From Paracoccaceae bacterium (GTDB lineage: Bacteria > Pseudomonadota > Alphaproteobacteria > Rhodobacterales > Rhodobacteraceae), in contig JAKIUB010000001.1 in the NCBI GenBank assembly GCA_021647745.1, forward strand, positions 186,001 through 250,000: a DNA stretch of 64,000 bases, written 5' to 3'. The notes under the pieces are model-generated. The model searched no databases. It was not told the origin of the DNA and saw only the letters and a list, made by a program, of their open reading frames with translations. Both the position numbers and the translations under genes were made by a program. Positions 36,639-46,187 of this stretch are shown here, piece by piece. Each line of letters starts with the position of its first letter. The first letter of the stretch is position 1.

Positions 36639-36652
36639 TGAACAAATGTTCA
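36639..36652. promoter_or_regulatory. Likely operator of the TetR-family gene
   Basis: TGAACA-AA-TGTTCA is a perfect 6-2-6 palindrome that extends outward as CTA(tt)...(gt)TAG. It ends 27 bp before the TetR start and 17 bp after the phaC stop, the usual position for TetR autoregulation. Confidence 0.55.
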
Positions 36653-36679
36653 GTTAGTTTGAGAAAAAACGGACGTTTT

Positions 36680-37294
36680 ATGGCACGAAAATCAGGATCA
36701 GACGGTAAAAAAACTGCTCAAGTACTGCGCGCGGCGGCGACGCGTCTTTTTGCCCAATATGGCTATGCGGCTGTTTCGATGCGCCAGATTGCCGCCGAAG
36801 TCGGGGTGCAGGCGGGGGCGCTTTATCTTTATACGCCTGATAAACAGACCCTGCTTTTCCAGATCATGGACCGGCATATGGATGACTTGCTGACCGCGTG
36901 GCAGGGCGAGAGCGCGGATAGCCCGGCTGACCCGATGGCGCGGCTGGAGCAGTTCGTGCGCTTTCATATCCGGTTTCATTTGCAGCGGGTGGACGGGGTT
37001 TTTATTGCCTATATGGAGCTGCGCAACCTCTCGAAGGAGAATTTTGCGGTGATCGAGGCCAAGCGGCGGCAATACGAGCGACTGCTGGAAGCGATTTTGC
37101 AGGATGGCAGCGCGGCGGGGCGATTCGAGCTTTGTGACAGCAAGCTTTCCAGCTACGCAATTATTGCCATGCTGACAGGGGTCACGACATGGTATCGCGA
37201 TGACGGGCGGCTTTCGGTTGAAAAGATCGAGGAAATATATCTGTGTATGGTACGCGGACTGGTGATGCAGGGCAGCGCTAAAACCGGAAGCTGA
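36680..37294 (+). CDS. TetR/AcrR-family transcriptional regulator
   Basis: The 204-aa protein has an N-terminal TetR helix-turn-helix (about residues 13-58, with AATRLFAQYGYAAVSMRQIA and VGVQAGALYLYTPDKQTLL) and a ligand-binding C-terminal half resembling regulators of fatty acid or acyl-CoA metabolism. ATG at 36680 begins the basic leader MARKSG typical of the family. It follows phaC closely, so it may be cotranscribed with and/or repress it, or regulate a distant set. The ligand is unknown. Confidence 0.87.
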   Translation: MARKSGSDGKKTAQVLRAAATRLFAQYGYAAVSMRQIAAEVGVQAGALYLYTPDKQTLLFQIMDRHMDDLLTAWQGESADSPADPMARLEQFVRFHIRFHLQRVDGVFIAYMELRNLSKENFAVIEAKRRQYERLLEAILQDGSAAGRFELCDSKLSSYAIIAMLTGVTTWYRDDGRLSVEKIEEIYLCMVRGLVMQGSAKTGS

Positions 37295-37320
37295 CTCCGG
37301 GTTTGATATAGGGCAGGGGC

Positions 37321-37338
37321 CCGGGTATCCCAACCCGG
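37321..37338. terminator. GC-rich hairpin between converging TetR and HAD genes
   Basis: CCGGGT (37321-37326) and ACCCGG (37333-37338) form a 6-bp stem with a 6-nt loop, 27 bp past the TetR stop. No clear T-run follows on either strand, so it is only a weak terminator candidate. Confidence 0.35.
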
Positions 37339-37464
37339 TATTGCTATTGGTCAGCTTGGCATCCAGCTTCGTTTGTGTGATTTGGCCGCACGGGATAAAA
37401 CGAGCTTTATTTTGCGCCTTTAAATACGATTTATCCCAAATATCTGCCAAGCGTAAACGCGGGG

Positions 37465-38235
37465 TTAAGCCGCGGCAGCGTTTGGCGCAAAAATATGGCG
37501 CAGCAGGGCGGGGCTGATAAAGCTATGGTCGCAGGTGTTGCCTTTGAGCAGGGTAAAGCCCTCGGCAGGCTGGCCAAGGTCGCTCAAGACCAGTGTTGCC
37601 GGGATAAACGCGCTGGACGCGGTATAAAGGCTGGGGGTGGCGATGGCTTGAAGGCCGCAACTGGCGGCGGCGGTGATGCCCTCGTCGCTGTCGTCAATGG
37701 CGATGGCGCGCGGCCCTTCTATGCCCAACTCGTCAAGCACGGCGCGGTAAAGCTGTCGCTCGCAGGCAGGGGGCGTGGTGATATCGGCGGTTTTGAGCGC
37801 GCTAAACCAGCCAAGCGCATGAAAGCCGAGGGTGGCGGTGAGCAGGGCCTCTGTTTCAACGCGGCTGCTGGTCGAAACGATGGCGAGAGAAAGCCCTTCA
37901 TGGCGGGCCTCCTGCATCAAGCGAGCCACGCCGGGGCGCAGGCGAATGCTCCCTTCGCGCAGGGATTTGGTGAAGATATGCGCTTTGCGCGCGGCTATTT
38001 TGGCCAGCATCGCCATGTCGGGTGCGGGGGCATGGCCTGTGCGCTCCAGTGCCATGGCAAAAAGTTGCAATTTGGGGAGAGTAAACTCGACCGGCATCAG
38101 CTGGGAGAAAATCTCGCGATCCCAATGCCAGCCCATCCCGTGCTCGCTAAAGGCGCGGTTGAACGCTGCGCGGTGGAGGTCGGCGGTCTCTGCCACCGTT
38201 CCATCCACATCGAATATAAGTGCCTGTATGTCCAT
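37465..38235 (-). CDS. HAD-family phosphatase, CbbY-like
   Basis: The 256-aa protein has the nucleophile motif FDVDGTVAET (residues ~8-17), the helical cap (AFNRAFSEHGMGWHWDREIF), the Thr/Ser motif VSTSSRVE and the acidic motif AIDDSDEGITAA. The cap sequence is close to CbbY, a phosphatase of xylulose-1,5-bisphosphate in Calvin-cycle organisms. No Calvin-cycle genes are beside it. GGAGG lies before the ATG at 38235. Confidence 0.82.
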   Translation of the reverse strand: MDIQALIFDVDGTVAETADLHRAAFNRAFSEHGMGWHWDREIFSQLMPVEFTLPKLQLFAMALERTGHAPAPDMAMLAKIAARKAHIFTKSLREGSIRLRPGVARLMQEARHEGLSLAIVSTSSRVETEALLTATLGFHALGWFSALKTADITTPPACERQLYRAVLDELGIEGPRAIAIDDSDEGITAAASCGLQAIATPSLYTASSAFIPATLVLSDLGQPAEGFTLLKGNTCDHSFISPALLRHIFAPNAAAA

Positions 38236-38365
38236 TTTCAGGTGCCTCCGGTTAACCCCGTGCTCTCTTTTCGTATTTAAGGTATCGCTTAGAAAGGTTA
38301 CCGGATTGTTACCGAAATGCATAAATATCGCCTAAAAACGGTGGCGACCCACAAAATGTAGTATT

Positions 38366-39652
<1,287 letters not shown>

Positions 39653-39830
39653 AGCGCGCTCCTTGGTTGGATTTTCTTCCTATAGGGGGGATTCGCCCTT
39701 TGGCACAACCAAAATCACCGGCGCGTGGCGCTTTGTCCGCTATTATGGGCTGTCTGTTGGCTATTTGTAGGAATGTCCGCTTGTAAACCGGTGCTATCAT
39801 TGTAAATATAGCCCAAACTTGGGGACGTCT

Positions 39831-40595
39831 ATGGCATTTGAAAAAATACATTTTTCCGCCAATGATACCGAAAAGGCGCAGGCTGCCATGCGGCGCCTTG
39901 TACATGTCTATGGGCAAAGTCGCGTAGAGGTTGCCGATGTCATCGTGCCGCTTGGCGGTGACGGATTTATGCTCTCGACCCTGCATGCGGCGCAAAGCCT
40001 TAGCGTGCCGGTTTATGGCATGCATCAGGGCACGGTCGGTTTTTTGATGAATGATTACAACGAGGATAACCTGCCAAAGCGCATTGCGGCTGCCGAGCGG
40101 GCCGAGATCCACCCTTTGAAAATGCGCACCACCTGCCAAGATGGCTCGGAGGCGGAGGCGCTGGCGATCAACGAGGTTTCGCTTTTGCGCTCCGGCCCGC
40201 AAGCGGCGAAGCTGCGGATATCGATTAACGGGCAGGTGCGGATGGAAAGCCTTGTTTGTGACGGTGCGCTGGTTTCGACCCCGGCTGGCTCGACGGCGTA
40301 TAACTATTCGGCCCACGGACCTATTTTGCCGATTGATGCCAATATCCTGGCGCTGACAGCCGTGGCGGCCTTTCGGCCCCGGCGCTGGCGCGGGGCGCTT
40401 TTGCCGATGGATGCGGATATCAGCATCGAGGTGCTGGAGCCAAAGAAACGCCCGGTTTCGGCGGTGGCGGACTCGGCTGATGTGCGCCATGTGGTGCGCG
40501 TGGATATTTCGATCGAGCGCAAGATAACCCATGTGCTGTTGTTTGACCTCGGCCACGGGCTGGAAGAGCGTTTGCTCAACGAACAATTCCAATAG
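39831..40595 (+). CDS. nadK: NAD kinase
   Basis: The 254-aa protein has the diacylglycerol-kinase-like GGDG motif (VPLGGDGFML), a further catalytic block in TPAGSTAYNYSAHGPI, and the family length. It phosphorylates NAD to NADP. The ATG at 39831 has GGGGA just upstream and gives the normal short N-terminus. Nothing beside it suggests specialised control. Confidence 0.95.
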   Translation: MAFEKIHFSANDTEKAQAAMRRLVHVYGQSRVEVADVIVPLGGDGFMLSTLHAAQSLSVPVYGMHQGTVGFLMNDYNEDNLPKRIAAAERAEIHPLKMRTTCQDGSEAEALAINEVSLLRSGPQAAKLRISINGQVRMESLVCDGALVSTPAGSTAYNYSAHGPILPIDANILALTAVAAFRPRRWRGALLPMDADISIEVLEPKKRPVSAVADSADVRHVVRVDISIERKITHVLLFDLGHGLEERLLNEQFQ

Positions 40596-40604
40596 GAGAT
40601 ACAT

Positions 40605-41672
40605 GTGGAACTGAGCCGGAAAAAACAAACAATGTGGTGGGGGGGCGCCGCGCTGCTGCTGGTGCTGTTTTTCTGGGTACTCGGGGGGGCTTTATTGCCC
40701 TATATCGCGGGGGCCGCAATCGCGTATTTTCTGGACCCTCTGGCCGACAGGCTGGAGCGCATGGGGCTGTCGCGGGTGCTGGCGACGGTGGTGATATCAT
40801 TGCTGACCGCGCTGATTTTTGTGCTGGCGCTGGTGATAATATTGCCACTGCTGATTGATCAGCTGGTCGGCTTGGCCAAGGCGGCGCCGGATTTTGTGGC
40901 GCAGTTGCAGCTATGGTTGGGCGAGCAGTTTCCGCAGATATTTGTCGAGGATTCGATGCTGCGCAATGGTTTGGTTTCGCTCCAGAATATGCTCAAGGAT
41001 CAGGGGACAGCCATGGCAAATGCCGTGCTGAATTCCTCGCTGGCGGTATTTGATTTTCTGATTTTGCTGGTGGTCACGCCGGTGGTTTCGTTTTATCTGT
41101 TGCTGGATTGGGACCGGCTGGTGGCCAAGATTGATACATGGTTGCCACGCCAGCATGCGGATGTCATCCGCACATTGGCCCGTGATATAGACAAGGTGCT
41201 GGCGGGGTTTGTGCGCGGGCAGTTGATGGTCAGCACTATTTTGGGTAGTTTTTATGCGATTGCGCTGCTGCTGGTCGGCTTACCCTTCGGGGCGGTGATC
41301 GGGCTGATTGCAGGGGTGGTTTCGTTTATTCCGTTTGTCGGGTCGATTGTCGGGGGGGCGCTTTCGATCGGAGTAGCGCTGTTTCACTTCTGGGATCAAC
41401 CGGTGTGGATTGCGGTTGTCGCGGGGATATTCGTTTTTGGCCAGTTTGTGGAGGGCAATTTTTTGACCCCGAAGCTGGTGGGCGGTTCTGTCGGGTTGCA
41501 CCCGGTATGGCTGATGTTTTCGCTATCGGCCTTCGGGGCGCTGCTTGGTTTTACCGGGCTGCTGATCGCGGTGCCGGTTGCGGCCAGCATCGGGGTTTTC
41601 GGGCGGTTTCTGGTGGGCCGCTACCTTGAGGGGCCGCTCTATCTTGGCCAGCAAGACAAGGATGGAGAATGA
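40605..41672 (+). CDS. AI-2E/PerM-family membrane transporter
   Basis: The 355-aa protein has about eight membrane segments and the family block IGLIAGVVSFIPFVGSIVGG, plus the C-terminal EGNFLTPKLVGGSVGLHPVW. AI-2E proteins have been linked to solute or ion efflux, but substrate here is unknown. The start is GTG with AGGAG upstream, 9 bp after nadK. Its stop overlaps the hda start as ATGA. Confidence 0.88.
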   Translation: MELSRKKQTMWWGGAALLLVLFFWVLGGALLPYIAGAAIAYFLDPLADRLERMGLSRVLATVVISLLTALIFVLALVIILPLLIDQLVGLAKAAPDFVAQLQLWLGEQFPQIFVEDSMLRNGLVSLQNMLKDQGTAMANAVLNSSLAVFDFLILLVVTPVVSFYLLLDWDRLVAKIDTWLPRQHADVIRTLARDIDKVLAGFVRGQLMVSTILGSFYAIALLLVGLPFGAVIGLIAGVVSFIPFVGSIVGGALSIGVALFHFWDQPVWIAVVAGIFVFGQFVEGNFLTPKLVGGSVGLHPVWLMFSLSAFGALLGFTGLLIAVPVAASIGVFGRFLVGRYLEGPLYLGQQDKDGE

Positions 41673-42331
41673 GTCGGGAAACCCAGTTGGTAATGGACTA
41701 TCCGGCGCGGCGGGCGCTTGGCCGGGCTGACTTTTTTGTAGCACCGTGCAACCGGTTGGCGGTGGCGCAGCTTGAAGGCTGGAGCCGCTGGCCCGAGGGG
41801 CGGCTGATGCTGGTCGGGCCTCGGGGCAGTGGCAAAACCCACCTTGCCCATGTGTGGGCGGCGCTGAGCGGGGCGCGGATATTGCCGGCAGCCACGCTTC
41901 AGCCCGAGGATGCAGCCGAGGTGCTGGTGGTCGAGGATATCGAGAAAATCGGTAAAAACGAAGCGGCGCTGTTTCATGTCTATAATACGATGGCGGCCAT
42001 GGGCGGGGCTTTGTTGATGACAAGCAATGCCGCGCCGGCGCGGCGGGATATCGCGCTGCCGGATCTACGCTCGCGGCTGCAATCGGTACCGCTTGTGGCG
42101 CTCGAAAGCCCGGATGACAGGCTGCTGTCGATGATTATGGCAAAGCTGTTTGACGACCGGCAGTTACGGGTGTCGCAAAAATTGCTGGATTATCTGCTCA
42201 AGCGGGTTGGCCGCTCTTATCAGGCGGTAAACGCGCTGGTAACCGGGCTGGACAAAGCCGCGCTCGAGGCCCAGAAACCGCTCTCGATTCCCTTTGCTGC
42301 CGCATATCTGAAAGAGACCGGAGATGGTTGA
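41669..42331 (+). CDS. hda: DnaA-related ATPase, Hda-like
   Basis: The 220-aa protein has the DnaA-type AAA+ P-loop GPRGSGKTHLAH near residue 50 and a sensor/Walker B region (VLVVEDIEK), and ends before any DNA-binding domain IV of DnaA. In alphaproteobacteria the homologue HdaA stimulates DnaA-ATP hydrolysis with the beta clamp to limit replication initiation. The N-terminal QLVMDYPAR contains a QL element like the clamp-binding motif. It overlaps perM (ATGA) and ppk (8 bp). Confidence 0.85.
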   Translation: MSRETQLVMDYPARRALGRADFFVAPCNRLAVAQLEGWSRWPEGRLMLVGPRGSGKTHLAHVWAALSGARILPAATLQPEDAAEVLVVEDIEKIGKNEAALFHVYNTMAAMGGALLMTSNAAPARRDIALPDLRSRLQSVPLVALESPDDRLLSMIMAKLFDDRQLRVSQKLLDYLLKRVGRSYQAVNALVTGLDKAALEAQKPLSIPFAAAYLKETGDG

Positions 42332-44483
42332 AGCGGACTTTTTAAAGAGAAAACTGCCCGCAGCGATGGACTATGCCGCCGAAGGGCCGGCGCGCTTTAT
42401 CAACCGCGAGCTTTCATGGCTGGCCTTTAACTGGCGGGTGCTGGAAGAGGCGGCCAACCCTGAAGTGCCGCTGCTGGAGAGGCTGCGCTTTCTGGTGATA
42501 TCAGCCACCAATCTGGACGAATTCATTACCGTGCGGGTGGCTGGCTTGCGCGAGATGTGCCGCGAGGGGATCGGGAAGGTCTCCGCTGACGGGCTGACCC
42601 CGCAGGCGCAGCTTGAAAAGATAAACGAAGATATGAAGGCCTTGATGGCACAGCAGCGCAAGACATGGCTGGCCTTGCTCGGAGCGCTGGCAGATGAGAA
42701 AATCAATATTCTGGAAGCGGCGGATGTGCGCGAGGCGGATATGGACGATCTGGCCCGCACCTTCATCGAACAGGTATTTCCGGTGCTGACCCCGATTGCG
42801 CTCGACCCTGCGCACCCGTTTCCCTTTATCGGCTCGGGTGGTTTTGCGCTGGCGCTACAGCTTAAGCGGCGGGGCGAAAATGGCAAGCTGACCGCGCTAT
42901 TGCCGGTGCCACCACAGCTGCCACGGTTTTTTCCGCTGGCGGACGGGCCTGCGGGGGAAAAGCGGTTTTTGCCGCTGGAGGCTTTGTTGAAGATGTTTAT
43001 CGGCGAGCTTTTTCCTGGCTACAAGCTGCAAGGGCATTGCGCGTTTCGGGTGCTGCGCGACAGTGATCTCGAGGTCGAGGACGAGGCTGAAGACCTGGTG
43101 CGGGAGTTTGAGACCGCGCTGAAGCGGCGCAAACGGGGCAAGGTGATCCGGATGAATATCTCGGCTGGCGCGCCGCCGGAATTGCGCAAAACCATATTGC
43201 ACGAGACCGGTATCATGCCTGACGAGGTGATCGAGTCTGAAGGGTTGATTGGTTATGGGGATCTCGCGGAGCTTATCCTGCCTTCGCGCCCGGAGCTGCT
43301 CTGGCCACAATTCACGCCGCGAGTGCCCGAGCGGGTGCTGGATAACGGCGGCGATATTTTTGCGGCGATACGCCAAAAGGACATGCTGCTGCACCACCCC
43401 TACGAGACCTTTAACACCGTTGTCGAGTTTCTTGAGCAGGCAGCGCGTGATCGCAATGTTATTGCCATCAAGCAAACGCTTTATCGCACCAGCCGCGACA
43501 GCCCGATTGTGGCGGCGCTGTGCGAGGCGGCTGAATCGGGCAAATCCGTGACGGCGGTGGTCGAGCTGAAGGCGCGCTTTGACGAGGCGGCCAATATCCG
43601 GCTTTCGCGCACGCTGGAGCGGGCAGGGGCGACGGTGGTTTACGGATTTATTGACTGGAAAACCCATGCCAAGATATCAACCGTGGTGCGCCGTGAGGGA
43701 GACAAACTGGCGACCTACACCCATTTCGGCACCGGAAACTACCATCCGGTGACCGCAAATTTTTATACCGACCTTTCGCTTTTCACCTGCGACAAGGTGC
43801 TGGGGCGCGATGCCACCAAGGTGTTTAACTATGTGTCAGGCTATGCGCCTCCGGATAATCTCGAGGCTTTGTCTATCGCGCCGATCACGCTGAAAACCAC
43901 AATTCTGGAGGGGATCGAGGGCGAGATAGCCCATGCCAAAGCCGGACGAAAGGCCGCGATCTGGGCCAAGATGAATGCACTGATCGAGCCGGAGGTGATA
44001 GATGCGCTCTACCGTGCCTCGCAGGCGGGGGTGCGGGTGGATCTGGTGGTGCGGGGGATATGCGGGCTGCGGCCGGGGGTGGTGGGCTTGTCGGAAAACA
44101 TCAGGGTAAAGTCGGTGATCGGGCGGTTTCTGGAGCATTCGCGCATTGTGTGTTTTGGTGCGGGGCGCGGCCTGCCAAGCGCCAAGGCCAAGGTATATAT
44201 TTCCTCTGCCGACTGGATGGGCCGAAACCTGAAATGGCGGGTAGAAACACTGGTGCCGATCCATAATAAAACCGTGCATGCACAGATCATCCAGCAAATC
44301 ATGGCCGCAAATATGGCCGATACCGCCCAGAGCTGGGTGCTGAAGGGCGATGGCCGCTATCAGCGCCACACCGGAGAAAACCTGTTTTCCTGCCATCGGT
44401 TCTTTATGGAAAACCCGTCACTTTCCGGGCGCGGCTCGGTGGGGGCCAAGGATGCGCCGAGGCTGACCCATGGCGACGACTAG
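42324..44483 (+). CDS. ppk: Polyphosphate kinase 1
   Basis: The 719-aa enzyme has the PPK1 domains in order: N-terminal with FINRELSWLAFNWRVLEEA, head, and two catalytic C-terminal domains with HHPYETFNTVVEFL and the histidine-bearing YTHFGTGNYHP. It makes polyphosphate from ATP reversibly. The start overlaps hda, and the stop overlaps ppx by 14 bp. Four consecutive overlaps indicate a single perM-hda-ppk-ppx transcript. Confidence 0.96.
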   Translation: MVEADFLKRKLPAAMDYAAEGPARFINRELSWLAFNWRVLEEAANPEVPLLERLRFLVISATNLDEFITVRVAGLREMCREGIGKVSADGLTPQAQLEKINEDMKALMAQQRKTWLALLGALADEKINILEAADVREADMDDLARTFIEQVFPVLTPIALDPAHPFPFIGSGGFALALQLKRRGENGKLTALLPVPPQLPRFFPLADGPAGEKRFLPLEALLKMFIGELFPGYKLQGHCAFRVLRDSDLEVEDEAEDLVREFETALKRRKRGKVIRMNISAGAPPELRKTILHETGIMPDEVIESEGLIGYGDLAELILPSRPELLWPQFTPRVPERVLDNGGDIFAAIRQKDMLLHHPYETFNTVVEFLEQAARDRNVIAIKQTLYRTSRDSPIVAALCEAAESGKSVTAVVELKARFDEAANIRLSRTLERAGATVVYGFIDWKTHAKISTVVRREGDKLATYTHFGTGNYHPVTANFYTDLSLFTCDKVLGRDATKVFNYVSGYAPPDNLEALSIAPITLKTTILEGIEGEIAHAKAGRKAAIWAKMNALIEPEVIDALYRASQAGVRVDLVVRGICGLRPGVVGLSENIRVKSVIGRFLEHSRIVCFGAGRGLPSAKAKVYISSADWMGRNLKWRVETLVPIHNKTVHAQIIQQIMAANMADTAQSWVLKGDGRYQRHTGENLFSCHRFFMENPSLSGRGSVGAKDAPRLTHGDD

Positions 44484-45930
44484 GCAGCTTTGTGATCGGG
44501 TCGGGGTGATTGATGTAGGCTCGAACTCGGTGCGATTGGTGGTGTTTGACGGCGCGGCGCGCTCGCCAGCGTATTTTTTTAATGAAAAGGTCTTGTGCGG
44601 GCTGGGGCGCGGGCTGGCCGAGAGCGGGCGGCTTTCGCCTGAAGGGCGGGTGAGGGCGCACGCCGCGATCAAACGGTTTGCGCTGTTGCTCGAGCATATG
44701 GAGGTATCGCGCCTGGAAACCGTGGCCACGGCGGCGGTGCGCGAGGCCAGTGATGGCGCCGATTTTTGTGCCGGGGTATTGGCGGATACCGGTATTGCGC
44801 TACGGGTCGCCAGTGGCGAGGAGGAGGCGCGGCTTTCTGCACAAGGCGTGCTGCTGGGCTGGCCCGGGGCTGAAGGGGTGGTTTGTGATATCGGCGGCGC
44901 GTCGATGGAGCTGGCCCTGCTTGCTGGCGGGCAGGTAGGCACACGCACCAGCACCCCGCTCGGGCCGCTGAAGCTGGCCGGACGGCAGGGTGATCTCGCA
45001 GCCCATATAGATACGGTATTGGCCGAGGCCATGGAGCGGGCGGACATTCCACAAGGGGAAACGCTGTTTTTGGTTGGCGGTTCGTGGCGCGCACTTGCGC
45101 GGATAGATATGGCGCGGCGCAATTATCCGCTGCATGTGCTGCACGAATACGCCTTGACCAGCGTAGAAATGGGCGAGACGGCTGCGTGGGTTTCGCGCCA
45201 GTCTCCCGAAGTGCTTTCAGCGCTGGGTGAAACCTCGATGGCGCGGCTGCGGCTGGTGCCGCTGGCGGCGGAGGTTATGGGGGGGGTGTTGGCGCGTTTG
45301 CGCCCCTCGCGCATTGCCTTTTCCAGCTACGGTATTCGCGAGGGGCTGCTTTATGAGGCGATGCCATCTGCCATGCGGCAGCTTGATCCGATGATCGAGG
45401 CCTGCCGCTATATGGAGGTAAGCAATGCGCGTTTCCCCGGCTTTGGCGACGCGCTTTTCCGGTGGCTCAAGGGGCTGTTTGCTGGCGAGGATATGCGGCT
45501 GGTGCTGGCCGCTTGCCTGTTGCATGACACCACATGGCGCGCCCACCCCGATTATCGCGCCGATATGTGTTTCGAGACCGTGACCCGCGCCAATATGGGC
45601 GGGATCGACCATCAGGGGCGGCTGTTTCTGGCGTGGGCCATTCGTAGCCGCTATAAGGCCGGTGGTGCCGATGCGGGGGCCACGCTGGCGCTTTTGCCCG
45701 AGGCGCGGGCGAATGTGGCGCGCAGCCTCGGGCTGGCGATGCGGCTCGGGGCGATGATATCGGGGGCGCAAGCCGTGATGCTTGAAGACACGGAACTGAC
45801 CCTTGAAAACGGTATATTGACGTTATCGCTCCCGGGGCGGTCGCGGGCCTTGATGGGCGAAGTGCTGGAAAAACGCTTTCAGGCGCTGGCGCGGGGGCTG
45901 GATGCCGAGCCATATTTGCAGCTGCAATAA
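44470..45930 (+). CDS. ppx: Exopolyphosphatase / guanosine pentaphosphatase
   Basis: The 486-aa protein opens with the ASKHA phosphate-1 motif GVIDVGSNSVRLVVFDG and has DIGGASMEL (phosphate 2) and VGGSWRALAR. It removes phosphate from polyphosphate ends and may hydrolyse pppGpp. The C-terminal half (about 300-486) has an HD-like helical region. The ATG lies inside ppk's end. The paired genes would set polyphosphate levels. Confidence 0.94.
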   Translation: MATTRQLCDRVGVIDVGSNSVRLVVFDGAARSPAYFFNEKVLCGLGRGLAESGRLSPEGRVRAHAAIKRFALLLEHMEVSRLETVATAAVREASDGADFCAGVLADTGIALRVASGEEEARLSAQGVLLGWPGAEGVVCDIGGASMELALLAGGQVGTRTSTPLGPLKLAGRQGDLAAHIDTVLAEAMERADIPQGETLFLVGGSWRALARIDMARRNYPLHVLHEYALTSVEMGETAAWVSRQSPEVLSALGETSMARLRLVPLAAEVMGGVLARLRPSRIAFSSYGIREGLLYEAMPSAMRQLDPMIEACRYMEVSNARFPGFGDALFRWLKGLFAGEDMRLVLAACLLHDTTWRAHPDYRADMCFETVTRANMGGIDHQGRLFLAWAIRSRYKAGGADAGATLALLPEARANVARSLGLAMRLGAMISGAQAVMLEDTELTLENGILTLSLPGRSRALMGEVLEKRFQALARGLDAEPYLQLQ

Positions 45931-46064
45931 AAGAAGCGGCACGCTTTCGCCTGCCGCCTCTATATTCTTCCCTGAGGCTTGAGCCAGCTTAGATGTGGTC
46001 AATAACCCGAGATTGACGGAACCATCCTAAGCGCGAGGCACTTGGCGATCACTCGATCAACCTT
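45926..46064 (-). ncRNA. Candidate structured small RNA (antisense to the ppx end)
   Basis: On the minus strand a promoter-like pair, TTGCCG (46098-46093) and TAACAA (46075-46070) 17 bp apart, precedes a segment with nested complementarity: CTTAGgATG (46031-46023) pairs with CATCTAAG (45995-45988), and inside it GTCAAT (46017-46012) pairs with ATTGAC (46003-45998). A strong hairpin with GAAA loop and T-run follows, ending just inside ppx. Length would be about 140 nt. I do not recognise it as 6S, SRP, tmRNA or RNase P RNA. Expression is untested. Confidence 0.4.
45936..45957. terminator. Intrinsic terminator after ppx, possibly two-way
   Basis: GCGGCACGC-TTTC-GCCTGCCGC forms a 9-bp stem with one mismatch and, on the minus strand, a GAAA tetraloop. 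The minus side is followed by TTCTTTTATT, the plus side by the weaker CTCTATATTCTT. It lies 6 bp after the ppx stop, so it can end the ppx transcript and the candidate minus-strand RNA. Confidence 0.65.
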
Positions 46065-46187
46065 GAGTCTTGTTAGCGGAACACCGCCGATTCGGCAAAG
46101 GAAAACTGCGACAATATTGCAAGCCGCCGTTGCGCGTGGCGCGGGCATGGCCTAAACCGATAGAAATATTCGAACTGGAGTGTATGG

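Noticed and set aside
39653..39830. Riboswitch between glyA and nadK
   Set aside because: No glycine, THF or SAM motif recognised; the 178 bp look like two ordinary promoters.
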